From assembly GCA_030429455.1 (NCBI GenBank), contig JAUIFC010000024.1, positions 1-33,742 of the forward strand: a stretch of DNA of 33,742 bases, in the 5' to 3' direction. Made by a program: the position numbers and the translations under genes. Under the pieces are notes generated by a model, which was not told where the DNA came from, made no database searches, and saw only the letters and a list, made by a program, of their open reading frames with translations. This document shows positions 14,143-23,350 of the stretch, piece by piece (the stretch's first letter is position 1; each line of letters opens with the position of its first letter). The stretch comes from Bacteroidia bacterium (lineage in GTDB: Bacteria > Bacteroidota > Bacteroidia > Flavobacteriales > Flavobacteriaceae).

Positions 14143-15254
14143 ACCTTATACGCTCGTCCTTTCCAACTAAATTTCCCTCCTAAGGATTTTAGGCCAAAAT
14201 ATGTGGTAGCGAATGGATAGATGAAGAGTGTAAGCAAATAAGTTGAGGGTTTTATGTTTTCTTTAAAGAAATTATACCCAATAAAAAGAACATAGCTGTC
14301 AATTGCCATTTTAACAAGCCAGAACAGCCAGAATAGTTTAGGTATAACTATGATGAAAGGTGTGATGATAACCAAGTACAGGTTGGTGAAAAGTACAAGG
14401 ATTCCTAATGAAATCAAGTAAGGATTTTTGTAGTGTTTTGACTTTGAAGCCCAACGCAGTCTTTGTTGAGATAATGTGTAGAAATTCGATTCGGGTAAAG
14501 TCTTGACAACGGCTTCTTGATGGACGAGTGTAGCGATATTCTGTTTTGCTAATCTAAATTGTTCAAGCGTAAAAACATCGTCTCCACTTACTATATGCTT
14601 GTGTTGTTCTATGGCGTTCAGCCTTTGTAAGGCTTCTTTTTTAAGGCACATGTTGGCAGCGTTACACATGAGATAATGTTTTGGCGCAAAACTGCCTAAT
14701 CCAATGACCTGAAGACACATGAGGTCTAAGGTTTGATAGTTGTTCCAAATTCCTTTTCTATTCTGAATATAGACAGGTGCTGCAATAAAATCAAAGGATT
14801 TTTGATATAATTTTTGATTATATGCTTTGAGCCAACTTTCGGGAACGACACAATCGGCATCTGTGTTTAGAATGTAATCGAATTTTGCGTAAGGTAATGC
14901 GGATAAAACAGCACTTTTTTTTGGAGATTTTGCAAGATTTTGATTTTGATATATTTTGAAATTATTTAGTTTAAATATTTTAATGAAATCTTGACATATC
15001 TCTACGGAACTATCCTCAGAATGGTCATTAACGAGTAATACTTCAAACAAATGCCTTGGGTAATCTAAATGCTTAAGATGCTGTAAAAGACTGTTCATGT
15101 GCTCAGCTTCATTCCTAAAAGGGATAATGATACTAAAACTGGTTTTAGGTGTTGTATTGATGTTTTTTCTGTCCAAAGATTTCTTAAATTGAAATGCGTA
15201 AAAAACCATCGCAAAACCATAGATGCCAATAAGTATGATGCCTAAATAGATCAT
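14139..15254 (-). CDS. membrane glycosyltransferase family 2
   Basis: A 371-residue protein. One N-terminal helix (1-22) is followed by a GT-A domain: FSIIIPFRNEAEHMNSLL (40-57), nucleotide-sugar/metal motif DAD (132-134), acceptor motif GDD (224-226), QQRLRW (263-268), and then three or so C-terminal helices. This is the layout of processive or chain-forming GT2 enzymes such as those making polysaccharides, but the product is unknown. Start: ATG at 15254 overlaps the stop of the upstream flippase-like gene as ATGA; the frame continues ten codons further inside that gene. The pair is therefore translationally coupled and probably works on the same lipid-linked glycan. Confidence 0.87.
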   Translation of the reverse strand: MIYLGIILIGIYGFAMVFYAFQFKKSLDRKNINTTPKTSFSIIIPFRNEAEHMNSLLQHLKHLDYPRHLFEVLLVNDHSEDSSVEICQDFIKIFKLNNFKIYQNQNLAKSPKKSAVLSALPYAKFDYILNTDADCVVPESWLKAYNQKLYQKSFDFIAAPVYIQNRKGIWNNYQTLDLMCLQVIGLGSFAPKHYLMCNAANMCLKKEALQRLNAIEQHKHIVSGDDVFTLEQFRLAKQNIATLVHQEAVVKTLPESNFYTLSQQRLRWASKSKHYKNPYLISLGILVLFTNLYLVIITPFIIVIPKLFWLFWLVKMAIDSYVLFIGYNFFKENIKPSTYLLTLFIYPFATTYFGLKSLGGKFSWKGRAYKV

Positions 15255-16186
15255 ACATTTAATGTTGAAAATTTGGGTTTCCACTTAAAGAGTAACATGT
15301 ATCCCAAGACGGCAGGAATCATGGTGTTGAATAACCACATTAACACAACTGTAACTAATACAGAATGATGAGGTTGTCCTAAAAAACTGAATAGCGTTAC
15401 AGCCATACTGCCTTTTACAAGGCTGTCTGCCAAAGCAAATGACGGAATAACAGATGAAAAAAGATAAGTCACAAAAATGATAGATAATCCATCAATATAT
15501 TGAATTTCAATAGTTAATGCCCATAGTAAAAATAAAAACTGATGAGAAAAAATAACATATCTGAAAACACTACAGAGAAATACCTTAGCCAAAACCAATT
15601 TAGAGGTTTTATGAATGGTTTTTGCAATCTTTAAAATATGGTATTTCAATTTTTTGTTGACGAAGACGACTAAAAATCCAAATAAAGTAAGCGGAAGCAC
15701 CCATAGATAGTTATGGTCAAATTCAAACATGGGAATTCTTGAAATAAAGATTAAACCTATACATCCAAAAATCACAGTTGCTCCAAATTGGCAAACATGA
15801 CCAATGCTTGTAGCGGCAATCACTTTGTGGCTTTCATTTAAGGGGTAAAACATACATTTCCCGCCGTATTCACCAACTTTGTTGGGTGTAAAGATGGATA
15901 AACCATGACTAATTAATACTTGTCTTGACGATTCAAGTAACGAAATATCTTTTGACAAAATCTTCCATTTATAGATTTCTCCAAACCAATTGAAAAATGA
16001 AAATACACAAAGAATAAGAATTAAGTTTTGCCAAATGTCATCAGCTTTAAAGATGTATTCCAAAAAATGTACAGAGATGATGGTTTTGTCGAATTCCTGG
16101 TATAAATAAATGCAGCCAAAAACACCAACACATATTTTTATAACTAAAAGAAGGTATGGACGAATGAACTCTTGTATATTTGACAT
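15251..16186 (-). CDS. lysylphosphatidylglycerol synthase TM-like flippase family protein
   Basis: A 311-residue polytopic protein with about eight helices, resembling the LPG_synthase_TM (UPF0104) family. The stretch ISHGLSIFTPNKVGEYGGKCMFY (in the first third) and the helix FVTYLFSSVIPSFALADSLVKG are family features. In bacteria such proteins occur next to glycosyltransferases and are thought to move or bind lipids, but no substrate is established. Start: ATG at 16186; an upstream TTG at 16192 is possible. It is coupled to the GT2 gene by ATGA and is divergent from ruvC. Confidence 0.75.
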   Translation of the reverse strand: MSNIQEFIRPYLLLVIKICVGVFGCIYLYQEFDKTIISVHFLEYIFKADDIWQNLILILCVFSFFNWFGEIYKWKILSKDISLLESSRQVLISHGLSIFTPNKVGEYGGKCMFYPLNESHKVIAATSIGHVCQFGATVIFGCIGLIFISRIPMFEFDHNYLWVLPLTLFGFLVVFVNKKLKYHILKIAKTIHKTSKLVLAKVFLCSVFRYVIFSHQFLFLLWALTIEIQYIDGLSIIFVTYLFSSVIPSFALADSLVKGSMAVTLFSFLGQPHHSVLVTVVLMWLFNTMIPAVLGYMLLFKWKPKFSTLNV

Positions 16187-16261
16187 GCACAAATAAACAA
16201 TAATATATTTAATTTGTTCGACGTCCGTTTAGGTTGTTGTCAAAGCACTAAAAAAAGAGAG

Positions 16262-16813
16262 TTGATAGAAGAACAAGTCATTCTAGGAGTAGACCCAGGC
16301 ACAACCATTATGGGGTTTGGTATTATAAGAGTTAGAGGAAAACGTATAGAATTACTCCAGCTGAATGAATTAAATTTAAAAAAATACAGTGACCAATACG
16401 TTAAGCTAAAATATATTTTTGAGAGAACCATTGAGTTAATCGATACCTTTCATCCTGATCATTTGGCAGTCGAAGCTCCTTTTTTTGGAAAAAATGTTCA
16501 ATCTATGTTGAAATTAGGTAGAGCTCAAGGAACAGCCATTGCGGCAGGTTTGTCTAGACAGATTCCCATAACGGAGTATTCTCCAAAAAAAATCAAAATG
16601 GCTATAACAGGTAATGGAAATGCAAGTAAGGAGCAAGTTGCAGGAATGTTACAAAGCATGTTGAATATAAAGACTTTGCCTCAAAATCTAGATTCAACCG
16701 ATGGTCTTGCAGCAGCCGTTTGTCATTTCTACAATCAAAATAAACCACAGAGTACAAAAAATTACTCCGGATGGGGTGCTTTTGTAAAAGACAATGAAAA
16801 TAGAGTAGGGTAG
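16262..16813 (+). CDS. ruvC: crossover junction endodeoxyribonuclease RuvC
   Basis: A 183-residue Holliday junction resolvase. Catalytic acidic residues are seen in GVDPG (first Asp), AVEAPF (Glu) and DSTDGLAAA (Asp pair); the SPKKIK region binds DNA. The start is uncertain. There is no ATG before the first catalytic Asp. The TTG at 16262 gives the normal length (183); a second TTG at 16214 adds 16 atypical residues. A -7 element TATATTTG lies at 16175-16182, inside the start of the divergent gene. It converges with clpX, 10 bases apart. Confidence 0.93.
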   Translation: MIEEQVILGVDPGTTIMGFGIIRVRGKRIELLQLNELNLKKYSDQYVKLKYIFERTIELIDTFHPDHLAVEAPFFGKNVQSMLKLGRAQGTAIAAGLSRQIPITEYSPKKIKMAITGNGNASKEQVAGMLQSMLNIKTLPQNLDSTDGLAAAVCHFYNQNKPQSTKNYSGWGAFVKDNENRVG

Positions 16814-16823
16814 CCCTGAAATG

Positions 16824-18059
16824 CTAAGATACTGCTTTGAGCTTTTTCAGTTTCGTTTTTACAAGCTGTTTCTCTACATAATTTTTAGACACTTTCAAAG
16901 ACTTTTGACCACTATCAGGCAAATCAAACATGGCATCTGTAAGCACAGCTTCGCATAACGATCTTAAACCTCTTGCGCCTAATTTATATTCCATAGCTTT
17001 GTCGACAATATAATCCAAAGCGTCGTTAGAAAAACTAAGCTTTATATCGTCCATGGCAAATAGCTTAATGTACTGTTTGGTGATTGCATTTTTAGGCTCG
17101 GTAAGAATAAGTCTTAATATATCACGCCCTAAGGGCTCCATATGAGTAAGAACAGGAAGCCTGCCAATAATTTCAGGAATTAAGCCATAGTCTTTTAGAT
17201 CTCTTGGTGTAATGTATTGAAGCATATTCTCCTTATCGAGATGCTCACCTTTTTGAGATGCACCATATCCGACAGCTTGCATGTTTAGTCGTTTTGAGAT
17301 ATTTCTTTCGATACCATCAAAAGCTCCACCAGCAATAAACAATATATTTTCTGTATCTATTTCTATAAAGTTTTGGTCAGGATGTTTTCTTCCGCCTTTT
17401 GGAGGTACATTGACAATCGTTCCCTCAAGAAGTTTTAACAAAGCTTGCTGAACACCTTCGCCACTCACATCTCTGGTTATCGACGGATTATCAGATTTTC
17501 TAGCAATTTTATCTATTTCGTCTATAAAGACGATACCAGTTTGGGCTTTTTCCACATTGTAATCTGCAGCTGCCAAGAGTTTTGTCAATATGGTCTCTAC
17601 GTCTTCTCCAACATAGCCCGCTTCTGTAAGTACAGTAGCATCTACAATGGCTAGAGGTACATTTAACATTTTGGAGATTGTTTTGGCAATCAGTGTTTTT
17701 CCTGTTCCAGTTTGACCAACCAAAACGATATTACTTTTCTGAATTTCTATATCGTCTTTTTTGCTTTTAGGTTGCAAAAGCCTTTTATAGTGGTTGTAAA
17801 CAGCCACAGACATCACCTTTTTGGTAAAATCTTGTCCAATAACATATTGGTCTAAGAATTCTTTGATTGCTTTCGGCTTTTGAAGCGAGAGGTCTTTATC
17901 TAGATCGCTCTTTTTGTGCGTAGAGATTTCTTCTTGTACAATATTATAGGCTTGAACAATGCATCTGTCGCATATATGCGCGTCAAGTCCAGCTATCAAT
18001 AAATTAGTTTCCGACTTTTTACGGCCACAAAATGAGCACTCTAGCGTTTCTTTAGGCAT
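16824..18059 (-). CDS. clpX: ATP-dependent Clp protease ATP-binding subunit ClpX
   Basis: A 411-residue AAA+ unfoldase that feeds proteins into ClpP. The N-terminal zinc finger has Cys8, Cys11, Cys30 and Cys33. Walker A is GQTGTGKT (115-122), the pore loop GYVG is at 148-151, and Walker B is VFIDEID (177-183). The C-terminal AAA+ lid domain with the SIGLPxxxI-like region is of normal length. It is the last gene of the tig-clpP-clpX operon, four bases after clpP, and converges with ruvC. Confidence 0.97.
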   Translation of the reverse strand: MPKETLECSFCGRKKSETNLLIAGLDAHICDRCIVQAYNIVQEEISTHKKSDLDKDLSLQKPKAIKEFLDQYVIGQDFTKKVMSVAVYNHYKRLLQPKSKKDDIEIQKSNIVLVGQTGTGKTLIAKTISKMLNVPLAIVDATVLTEAGYVGEDVETILTKLLAAADYNVEKAQTGIVFIDEIDKIARKSDNPSITRDVSGEGVQQALLKLLEGTIVNVPPKGGRKHPDQNFIEIDTENILFIAGGAFDGIERNISKRLNMQAVGYGASQKGEHLDKENMLQYITPRDLKDYGLIPEIIGRLPVLTHMEPLGRDILRLILTEPKNAITKQYIKLFAMDDIKLSFSNDALDYIVDKAMEYKLGARGLRSLCEAVLTDAMFDLPDSGQKSLKVSKNYVEKQLVKTKLKKLKAVS

Positions 18060-18063
18060 GTTT

Positions 18064-18738
18064 TTAATCTCTTTTTAAAATCTCGTCTATCATTCCGTAA
18101 TTCTGGGCTTCAGTTGCATTCATCCAAAAATCTCTATCACCATCTTCGTAAACTTCATCATAAGTTTTACCGCTGTGTTTAGAAATTATGGCGTACAATT
18201 CTTCTTTCAACATTAATATTTGTTGCGCTGTAATTTGAATATCGTCGGCCTGACCTTGTGCACCACCCATAGGTTGATGAATCATAACTCGAGAATGAGG
18301 CAATCCAGAGCGTTTGCCTTCGGCTCCAGCACAAAGAAGTACAGCACCCATCGATGCAGCAATACCCGTGTTTATTGTAGCGACGTCAGGTTTGATAAAT
18401 TGCATGGTGTCGTAAATCCCAAGACCAGCATAAACACTTCCTCCTGGCGAGTTGATGTAAATCTGGATATCTTTTGAGGCATCGGTAGATTCTAGAAAAA
18501 GTAATTGCGCTTGGATAATGTTTGCAACTTGATCATTTATTCCTGTTCCAAGAAAAATAATTCTATCCATCATGAGTCTTGAAAAAACGTCCATCGCAAC
18601 AGCATTCATTTGACGCTCTTCTATAATATTTGGAGTCATTCCCAAAGGTGTCATGCTCGTTACTATTTTCGAATAGTAATTCGAGTTTATGCCTTGGTCT
18701 TTTATCGCAAACTTTTCAAATTCTGATTTTATGTCCAT
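18064..18738 (-). CDS. clpP: ATP-dependent Clp protease proteolytic subunit ClpP
   Basis: A 224-residue serine protease that forms the barrel of ClpXP. The catalytic triad is Ser129 (GIAASMGA), His154 ([10 protein letters not shown]) and Asp203 (DRDFWM). The first 30 residues include the propeptide; the mature protease probably starts close to residue 31. Start: ATG at 18738; the frame reaches back to a TTG at 18744. It lies 19 bases after tig and four before clpX, in the usual Bacteroidetes order. Confidence 0.97.
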   Translation of the reverse strand: MDIKSEFEKFAIKDQGINSNYYSKIVTSMTPLGMTPNIIEERQMNAVAMDVFSRLMMDRIIFLGTGINDQVANIIQAQLLFLESTDASKDIQIYINSPGGSVYAGLGIYDTMQFIKPDVATINTGIAASMGAVLLCAGAEGKRSGLPHSRVMIHQPMGGAQGQADDIQITAQQILMLKEELYAIISKHSGKTYDEVYEDGDRDFWMNATEAQNYGMIDEILKRD

Positions 18739-18757
18739 ATACAAAACGTACTAAAAG

Positions 18758-20080
18758 TTATTTGTAAACTTCGTCAATAAATTGTTTATAATTCAATTTT
18801 TTAACTTCTAAGTTAACATTGTTTTTGTAAAATTCGATGAGTTTTTTGCTCAACACTTGGTCAGATACTTTTTTGACTTCCTCTTGGTTGTTGAGCATGT
18901 TTTCTACAATGCCATCTAATAAGTCGTCAGTAATATCATTGCCTCCAAATTGTGTCATTTGCATTTTGAAACGTTCTGTGAATTCAGCTTTAACGTCATC
19001 AAGGTTTACTTGGATGTTGTTATCAACAATTAATTTTTGTTCGATTAGCTGAAATTTGAATCCTTTTTGGCTTTTCTCAAATTGTTCTTTAGCTTCTTCT
19101 TCGCTCAATTCCTTCTCGCCCGATACTCTTATCCATTTTTGAAGAAACTCACCTGGTAAATCGAAATTCGTATGTTCAATCAAAAATTCTGTTACATCGT
19201 TAAGCAATTGCTGGTCGCTTTGAGATTCGAAGTGTCTTTCAGCTTCTTCTTTAAACTTGTTTCTTAGCTCTTCTTCGGAAGCGATTTCTTCATTAGGATA
19301 TACTTTTTTGAACAAGTCTTCATCAAGCTCTGCAGGAACTTCTTCATTTATTTCAGAAATAGTAAAGGTTACTTCAACATCGATGTCTTTAGCTTTTTCT
19401 TCATCTATTCCTAAATGTCTAGAGGTTTCGGTTGAGTCTTTGAATAAATTTTTTGTGCCAAAAACAACGGAATCACCAATTTTTGAATCAGAAAGTAAAT
19501 CTTTGTCTTTTTGCTCATTCAGGTCATTTAAGGTAATAACCGCATCGTTGCTAATCTCTTCCTCTTCGTTTTCAAATACGCCAACAACTCTGTAATCGTC
19601 TTTAACTTCTGTTTGAGTAACTAACTTTCCAAATTGTTTTTGGACTGTTTTGACCTGATCGTCAAGAAATTCTTCATCTGCCTCTATATGATAGTGGGTA
19701 ATTGCGTTTTCAGGGTTCAAATCGATTTCGAAGCTCGGCGTTAAGCCTAATTCGAATTCAAACTGATAATTTTCGCTATCCCAATCGAACTCCTCTTGAG
19801 GTTTAGGAAGAGGTTGACCTAAAATGTCCAGCTTTTCTTCGTTTATATAGTTGTTTAATGTTTCTTGTAAAAGTTTATTTACTTCGTCCACCATGACAGA
19901 TTTGCCAAACTGTTTTTTGATAAGACCTAATGGCACATGACCTTTTCTAAATCCAGGTATATTTGCAGTTTTTCTGTAGTCCTTTAAAATTTTATCAACT
20001 TTAGGCTGATAATCATCTTTGTTAATGTCGATTGTTATTACAGCATTAAGATCATCGGTGTTTTGTAACTTGATATCCAT
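18758..20080 (-). CDS. tig: trigger factor chaperone
   Basis: A 440-residue ribosome-associated chaperone that shields nascent chains. The ribosome-docking signature GFRKGHVP is near residue 44. A divergent PPIase domain follows (about 150-245), then the long helical chaperone arms. The sequence is acidic and typical of the Bacteroidetes branch. It is the first gene of the tig-clpP-clpX operon, driven by a consensus promoter at 20103-20133. Confidence 0.94.
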   Translation of the reverse strand: MDIKLQNTDDLNAVITIDINKDDYQPKVDKILKDYRKTANIPGFRKGHVPLGLIKKQFGKSVMVDEVNKLLQETLNNYINEEKLDILGQPLPKPQEEFDWDSENYQFEFELGLTPSFEIDLNPENAITHYHIEADEEFLDDQVKTVQKQFGKLVTQTEVKDDYRVVGVFENEEEEISNDAVITLNDLNEQKDKDLLSDSKIGDSVVFGTKNLFKDSTETSRHLGIDEEKAKDIDVEVTFTISEINEEVPAELDEDLFKKVYPNEEIASEEELRNKFKEEAERHFESQSDQQLLNDVTEFLIEHTNFDLPGEFLQKWIRVSGEKELSEEEAKEQFEKSQKGFKFQLIEQKLIVDNNIQVNLDDVKAEFTERFKMQMTQFGGNDITDDLLDGIVENMLNNQEEVKKVSDQVLSKKLIEFYKNNVNLEVKKLNYKQFIDEVYK

Positions 20081-20102
20081 TTATCCATTTTTGTTGAATT
20101 TG

Positions 20103-20133
20103 CAAAATTACAACTTATTTAAGCGGTGGCAAA
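20103..20133 (-). promoter_or_regulatory. consensus promoter of tig-clpP-clpX
   Basis: On the minus strand TTTG (20133-20130) and TAATTTTG (20110-20103) are separated by exactly 19 bases, matching the Bacteroidetes primary sigma consensus perfectly. The predicted start is near 20097, with a leader of about 17 bases before the tig ATG. Confidence 0.75.
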
Positions 20134-20147
20134 ATAGAACTAAGCTT

Positions 20148-20507
20148 TTACTTTTTTTTAGTAATTGAAAATAAAATAGATTGAAAAAAGGACAGTAATA
20201 TGCTGAATAGAAGTGCATACCAGAAACCATCTACTCGAAATCCTGTGACAAGCGCATCGCATATTAAAATTATAATGGCATTGATGGCTAGAAGAAAAAG
20301 GCCTAAGGTAAAAATGGTGACAGGTAAGGTGAAAATAATCAAAATTGGTTTTACAAACATATTAAGGACAATAAGTACAGCAGCTACAACGATGGCTGTA
20401 AGAAAATTTGTCACGCTTATTCCCGGAAGTATATTTGATAATACGACAACTGCTATAGCACTCAGAATAATTTCAATCAGCGTATTTTTAGCATTGTTTT
20501 CTTTCAT
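20148..20507 (-). CDS. phage holin family (superfamily IV) membrane protein
   Basis: A 119-residue inner-membrane protein with four hydrophobic segments (about 11-30, 31-50, 55-82 and 95-113). The patterns NMFVKPILIIFTLPVTIFTLGLFLLAINA and the FWYALLFSILLSFF tail are those of the PF04020 family (mycobacterial 4TMS holin superfamily). Despite the name, there is no lysis gene or other phage gene here, so a holin role is unlikely. It lies 26 bases after the FadL-like gene and is probably co-transcribed with it. Confidence 0.85.
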   Translation of the reverse strand: MKENNAKNTLIEIILSAIAVVVLSNILPGISVTNFLTAIVVAAVLIVLNMFVKPILIIFTLPVTIFTLGLFLLAINAIIILICDALVTGFRVDGFWYALLFSILLSFFQSILFSITKKK

Positions 20508-20533
20508 GTTAATGTCAGGAATAAAGCATTAAA

Positions 20534-21787
20534 TTATAATTTGTAAGAAATTCCTAGTCCAAAAGTAAATATATTTGATAAATATTTGCCTTCAAAAGGA
20601 ATAATACCTCCATTTTCTTGATAAAAGTTATAGGTTTCTTCTATTTCTTTTTCTCTAACAAATAAAAATGAACTATCGATGGTGATGTGTTTGTTGACTT
20701 TCAAGGATATTCCTGAAGTATACCCTTGACCATCATTATTAGGAAAAGCTGGTGTTAAGCTTCCCTTGGTGTGCGGGCTTTCTTGTTTAAACATTCCACC
20801 TCTGATGATTAAATTTCTCATCGCATTGTATTGCAGACCAAACCTAAACGTATTGGCATTTTTAAAGTTTATTGGAAAGGATGTACTTCCTAAATCGCTA
20901 CTTTCAAAATTGATATCTACTGTATCAAGGGACTCCCAAAACACTCTGTTGTAATCAAACGCCAATAAAAAATTCTTTCTTATTTGATAAGAAAACCCAA
21001 GTCTCAATTCTCTAGGAAGTGGAATTGAAGTTTGAAAAAAAGCTATAGAATTTGAGATTCCTGATGAAGGCGGGAAGTTCGAAAATCTTGCACTAGCTTC
21101 ATTTGATTTCATTTGTATTTCACCTCTGTAATTAAAGCCAATTTTAAGCTTTTCTGTGGGTGAGAATAAAAAGCCAGCGCTCCAACCCCAATTTGAGGTT
21201 CCTGTTTCCTTGTAGGTGATGTTGGCCCGGTTTCCATTGTCGTCCACAGTGGAGCGGTCAACATTTCGGTTAAATAAATAGTTTCCAGATGCGAATATTG
21301 GCCCACCTCCAACACTAAAATATTCTGATAGTTTTAGGGACAATAAGGGTTGAAAAAATACAGTTGATATTTCCAATTGATTGATCAGATGAGAACCTTG
21401 CCAATCTCTTGCCCATTCCATATTAGAGCTAAAAGGCGTATAAATCGCAATTCCAGTCGAAATCCATTCATTCAATTTGTACGTGATGTAGGCATAAAAA
21501 GGCAGATTCCTATTATCTTCGGCATCTACAAAAGTCTCAGAATTGACATCCTGCCATTTGGTAGTTCCAAAACTGCCAAAACCACCAATGGACACGTTCA
21601 ATTTATTTTTTAGATAAGGCAAAGCCGCAGGATTGAAAAAAGCAGATTCTGCTGAGTTTACGACAGCAACTCCAGTATGTCCCATTGCTAATGCTTGATT
21701 ACCTTGTAAGCTTATCCTAAAGCCATTTCCAGCATAAGTCATGCTGATGCTGAAAAATACAAGTAATAGCCTAGGTAACAGCTTCAT
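20534..21787 (-). CDS. OmpP1/FadL family outer-membrane transporter
   Basis: A 417-residue outer-membrane beta-barrel. A signal peptide (1 to about 20, ending MTYAG) is followed by the family N-terminus NGFRISLQGNQALAMGHTG, the block AESAFFNPAALPYLKN, and a C-terminal beta-signal ending in FGLGISYKL. Members import long-chain fatty acids or other hydrophobic substrates; the substrate here is unknown. The start directly abuts the hydrolase stop (TAA then ATG, no gap). It belongs to the pdxJ-hydrolase-FadL-holin-like operon. Confidence 0.92.
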   Translation of the reverse strand: MKLLPRLLLVFFSISMTYAGNGFRISLQGNQALAMGHTGVAVVNSAESAFFNPAALPYLKNKLNVSIGGFGSFGTTKWQDVNSETFVDAEDNRNLPFYAYITYKLNEWISTGIAIYTPFSSNMEWARDWQGSHLINQLEISTVFFQPLLSLKLSEYFSVGGGPIFASGNYLFNRNVDRSTVDDNGNRANITYKETGTSNWGWSAGFLFSPTEKLKIGFNYRGEIQMKSNEASARFSNFPPSSGISNSIAFFQTSIPLPRELRLGFSYQIRKNFLLAFDYNRVFWESLDTVDINFESSDLGSTSFPINFKNANTFRFGLQYNAMRNLIIRGGMFKQESPHTKGSLTPAFPNNDGQGYTSGISLKVNKHITIDSSFLFVREKEIEETYNFYQENGGIIPFEGKYLSNIFTFGLGISYKL

Positions 21788-22555
21788 TTAGATAGTAATA
21801 AATTGCATAACAGTTTCAAAAAATACTTTCGGGCTTTCTGCATGTACCCAATGTCCAGCATTCTCTATTGTAACCACTTTTGCTTGTGAAAATTGTTTTG
21901 CGATCAAAGATTCATCATCTGCGGTGATATAATTGGAGTTTTCACCTTTTATAAAAAGTGATTCAACTTCGATTAATGTTTCCTCTTTCAAGGCTTTGCC
22001 AATATAATCTTTGTTGGCTAGAAAAGCATCGATGTTTGGCTTGAGTGCTAAACTGTTGTCTGAGTTTCTTTTCAAATTTTTAAGAAGAAATAATCGGACG
22101 CCAGTATCTTTTATGTTTTGTTTTAAAATTTCTTCTGCCTCTTTTCTAGAGGATAATTTTTGTTGCTTTAATTGTAATAAACTGTTTAATATTTCATCAT
22201 GATGAGGTTTGTATCCTTTGGGAGAAATGTCTACAACTACCAATTTTTCAACCAATTGAGGGTATTTGGAAGCAAAAAACATGGCAATTTTTCCTCCCAT
22301 GGAATGTCCTATTAAAATTGCCTTTTTTATGCTGTATTCTTCCAAATAGTCTTTGACGTCTTGGGCCATTATTTCATAGGAAAAATCATCATGATGTGGA
22401 CTTTTACCATGATTTCGCATATCTGGAGTGTGCACTCTATAGCCTTGTGCCGCAAAAGATTTTGATAAAGTACGCCAATTATCACCCATGCCCAAGAAGC
22501 CATGAATAATAACAAGGTCTTTGCCGTCGCCTAAAATCTGAGTATTTAGTTTCAT
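21788..22555 (-). CDS. alpha/beta hydrolase (YbfF-like esterase)
   Basis: A 255-residue cytoplasmic hydrolase. The nucleophile elbow GHSMGG places the catalytic Ser at 85; HGFLG (18-22) forms the oxyanion hole; the catalytic His is in NAGHWVHAESP near the end. It most resembles YbfF/menH-like esterases; substrate unknown. Start: ATG at 22555, overlapping the pdxJ stop as ATGA. The frame continues further upstream inside pdxJ, but those residues are out of family register. The next gene, an outer-membrane lipid-type transporter, hints at a hydrophobic ester substrate. Confidence 0.87.
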   Translation of the reverse strand: MKLNTQILGDGKDLVIIHGFLGMGDNWRTLSKSFAAQGYRVHTPDMRNHGKSPHHDDFSYEIMAQDVKDYLEEYSIKKAILIGHSMGGKIAMFFASKYPQLVEKLVVVDISPKGYKPHHDEILNSLLQLKQQKLSSRKEAEEILKQNIKDTGVRLFLLKNLKRNSDNSLALKPNIDAFLANKDYIGKALKEETLIEVESLFIKGENSNYITADDESLIAKQFSQAKVVTIENAGHWVHAESPKVFFETVMQFITI

Positions 22556-23268
22556 GAAGACAGTTTTGATAAATATGATTTTACCACTGTTTCTAGTCCA
22601 AGATAAAGCGATTCGCAAATCAGGGCATGACCAATGGAAACTTCCTTTAAATTAGAGATGGATTGAGAAAAAAATTCAATATTTTCCAAGCTAAGATCAT
22701 GACCTGCATTGATGCCAATTCCTAGACTATAAGCTTCTTTTGAAGCCAAGACGTAGTTTTCTATGGCTAAATCTCTATTCTTAAAATAAGTTTTGGCATA
22801 ATCTTCCGTGTATAATTCTATGCGGTCTGTTCCAGTATCTTTGGCATGACTTACCATGTCCACATCAGGGTCTACAAATATGGACGTTCTGATGTTGTTG
22901 GATTTAAAGAGGTGAATTATTTCTCTAAGATAGTTCTTATGAGTTTTCGTGTCCCAACCAGCATTAGAGGTTATAGCATCTATTGCATCGGGTACTAGTG
23001 TAACTTGATGCGGTTTGACTTCCAAGACCAAATCGATGAATTTTGGATTTGGATTGCCTTCGATATTAAACTCTGTCGAAACAACTTTGGACAAGTCTCG
23101 AACGTCTTGATAGGTAATGTGTCTTTCGTCTGGTCTGGGATGAACTGTTATGCCTTGAGCGCCGAAACCTTCAATATCGATTGCTGCTTTCACCACATTA
23201 GGCATGTTGCCACCTCTGGCATTTCGCAATGTCGCAATTTTGTTAATGTTCACACTTAATTGTGCCAT
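22552..23268 (-). CDS. pdxJ: pyridoxine 5'-phosphate synthase
   Basis: A 238-residue enzyme that joins deoxyxylulose 5-phosphate and 3-amino-2-oxopropyl phosphate to make pyridoxine 5'-phosphate (vitamin B6, DXP-dependent route). Signatures: SVNINKIATLRNARGG, GAQGITVHPRPDERHI, and GIGINAGHDLSLEN. I chose ATG at 23268 (MAQLSVNINKIA), the normal start. The frame runs 42 codons further and would overlap the divergent CBS gene. A -7 element lies at 23293. It heads a four-gene operon. It is coupled to the hydrolase by ATGA. Confidence 0.95.
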   Translation of the reverse strand: MAQLSVNINKIATLRNARGGNMPNVVKAAIDIEGFGAQGITVHPRPDERHITYQDVRDLSKVVSTEFNIEGNPNPKFIDLVLEVKPHQVTLVPDAIDAITSNAGWDTKTHKNYLREIIHLFKSNNIRTSIFVDPDVDMVSHAKDTGTDRIELYTEDYAKTYFKNRDLAIENYVLASKEAYSLGIGINAGHDLSLENIEFFSQSISNLKEVSIGHALICESLYLGLETVVKSYLSKLSS

Positions 23269-23292
23269 TTCATAATTTTTTCTTAGTTCTGG

Positions 23293-23300
23293 CAAAAATA
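23293..23300 (-). promoter_or_regulatory. -7 element upstream of pdxJ
   Basis: On the minus strand TATTTTTG (23300-23293) matches TAnnTTTG, 24 bases before the pdxJ ATG. No TTG is found at the right distance upstream. Confidence 0.4.
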
Positions 23301-23350
23301 CATTCTTAATGTGCCTTATGCTTATTTTTTTAATTATTTTGCATACAATT

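Noticed and set aside
18837-19595. Plus-strand reading frames across the trigger factor gene
   Set aside because: They are antisense shadows of tig, rich in serine and phenylalanine, with no family signature. The same applies to opposite-strand frames inside rng, clpX, mutY, M23 and M16 genes.
20148-20507. Prophage remnant, because of a holin-family gene
   Set aside because: The family name is historical; no lysin, capsid, tail or integrase gene lies nearby, and the gene sits in a housekeeping operon.
22556-22618. Longer alpha/beta hydrolase start
   Set aside because: It lies entirely within pdxJ coding sequence; the ATGA overlap at 22552-22555 is the natural start.
23309-23350. Extended N-terminus of the CBS-domain protein with a hydrophobic segment
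   Set aside because: The extra residues would be translated from the promoter region divergent to pdxJ, and the rest of the protein starts normally at 23351 or 23363.
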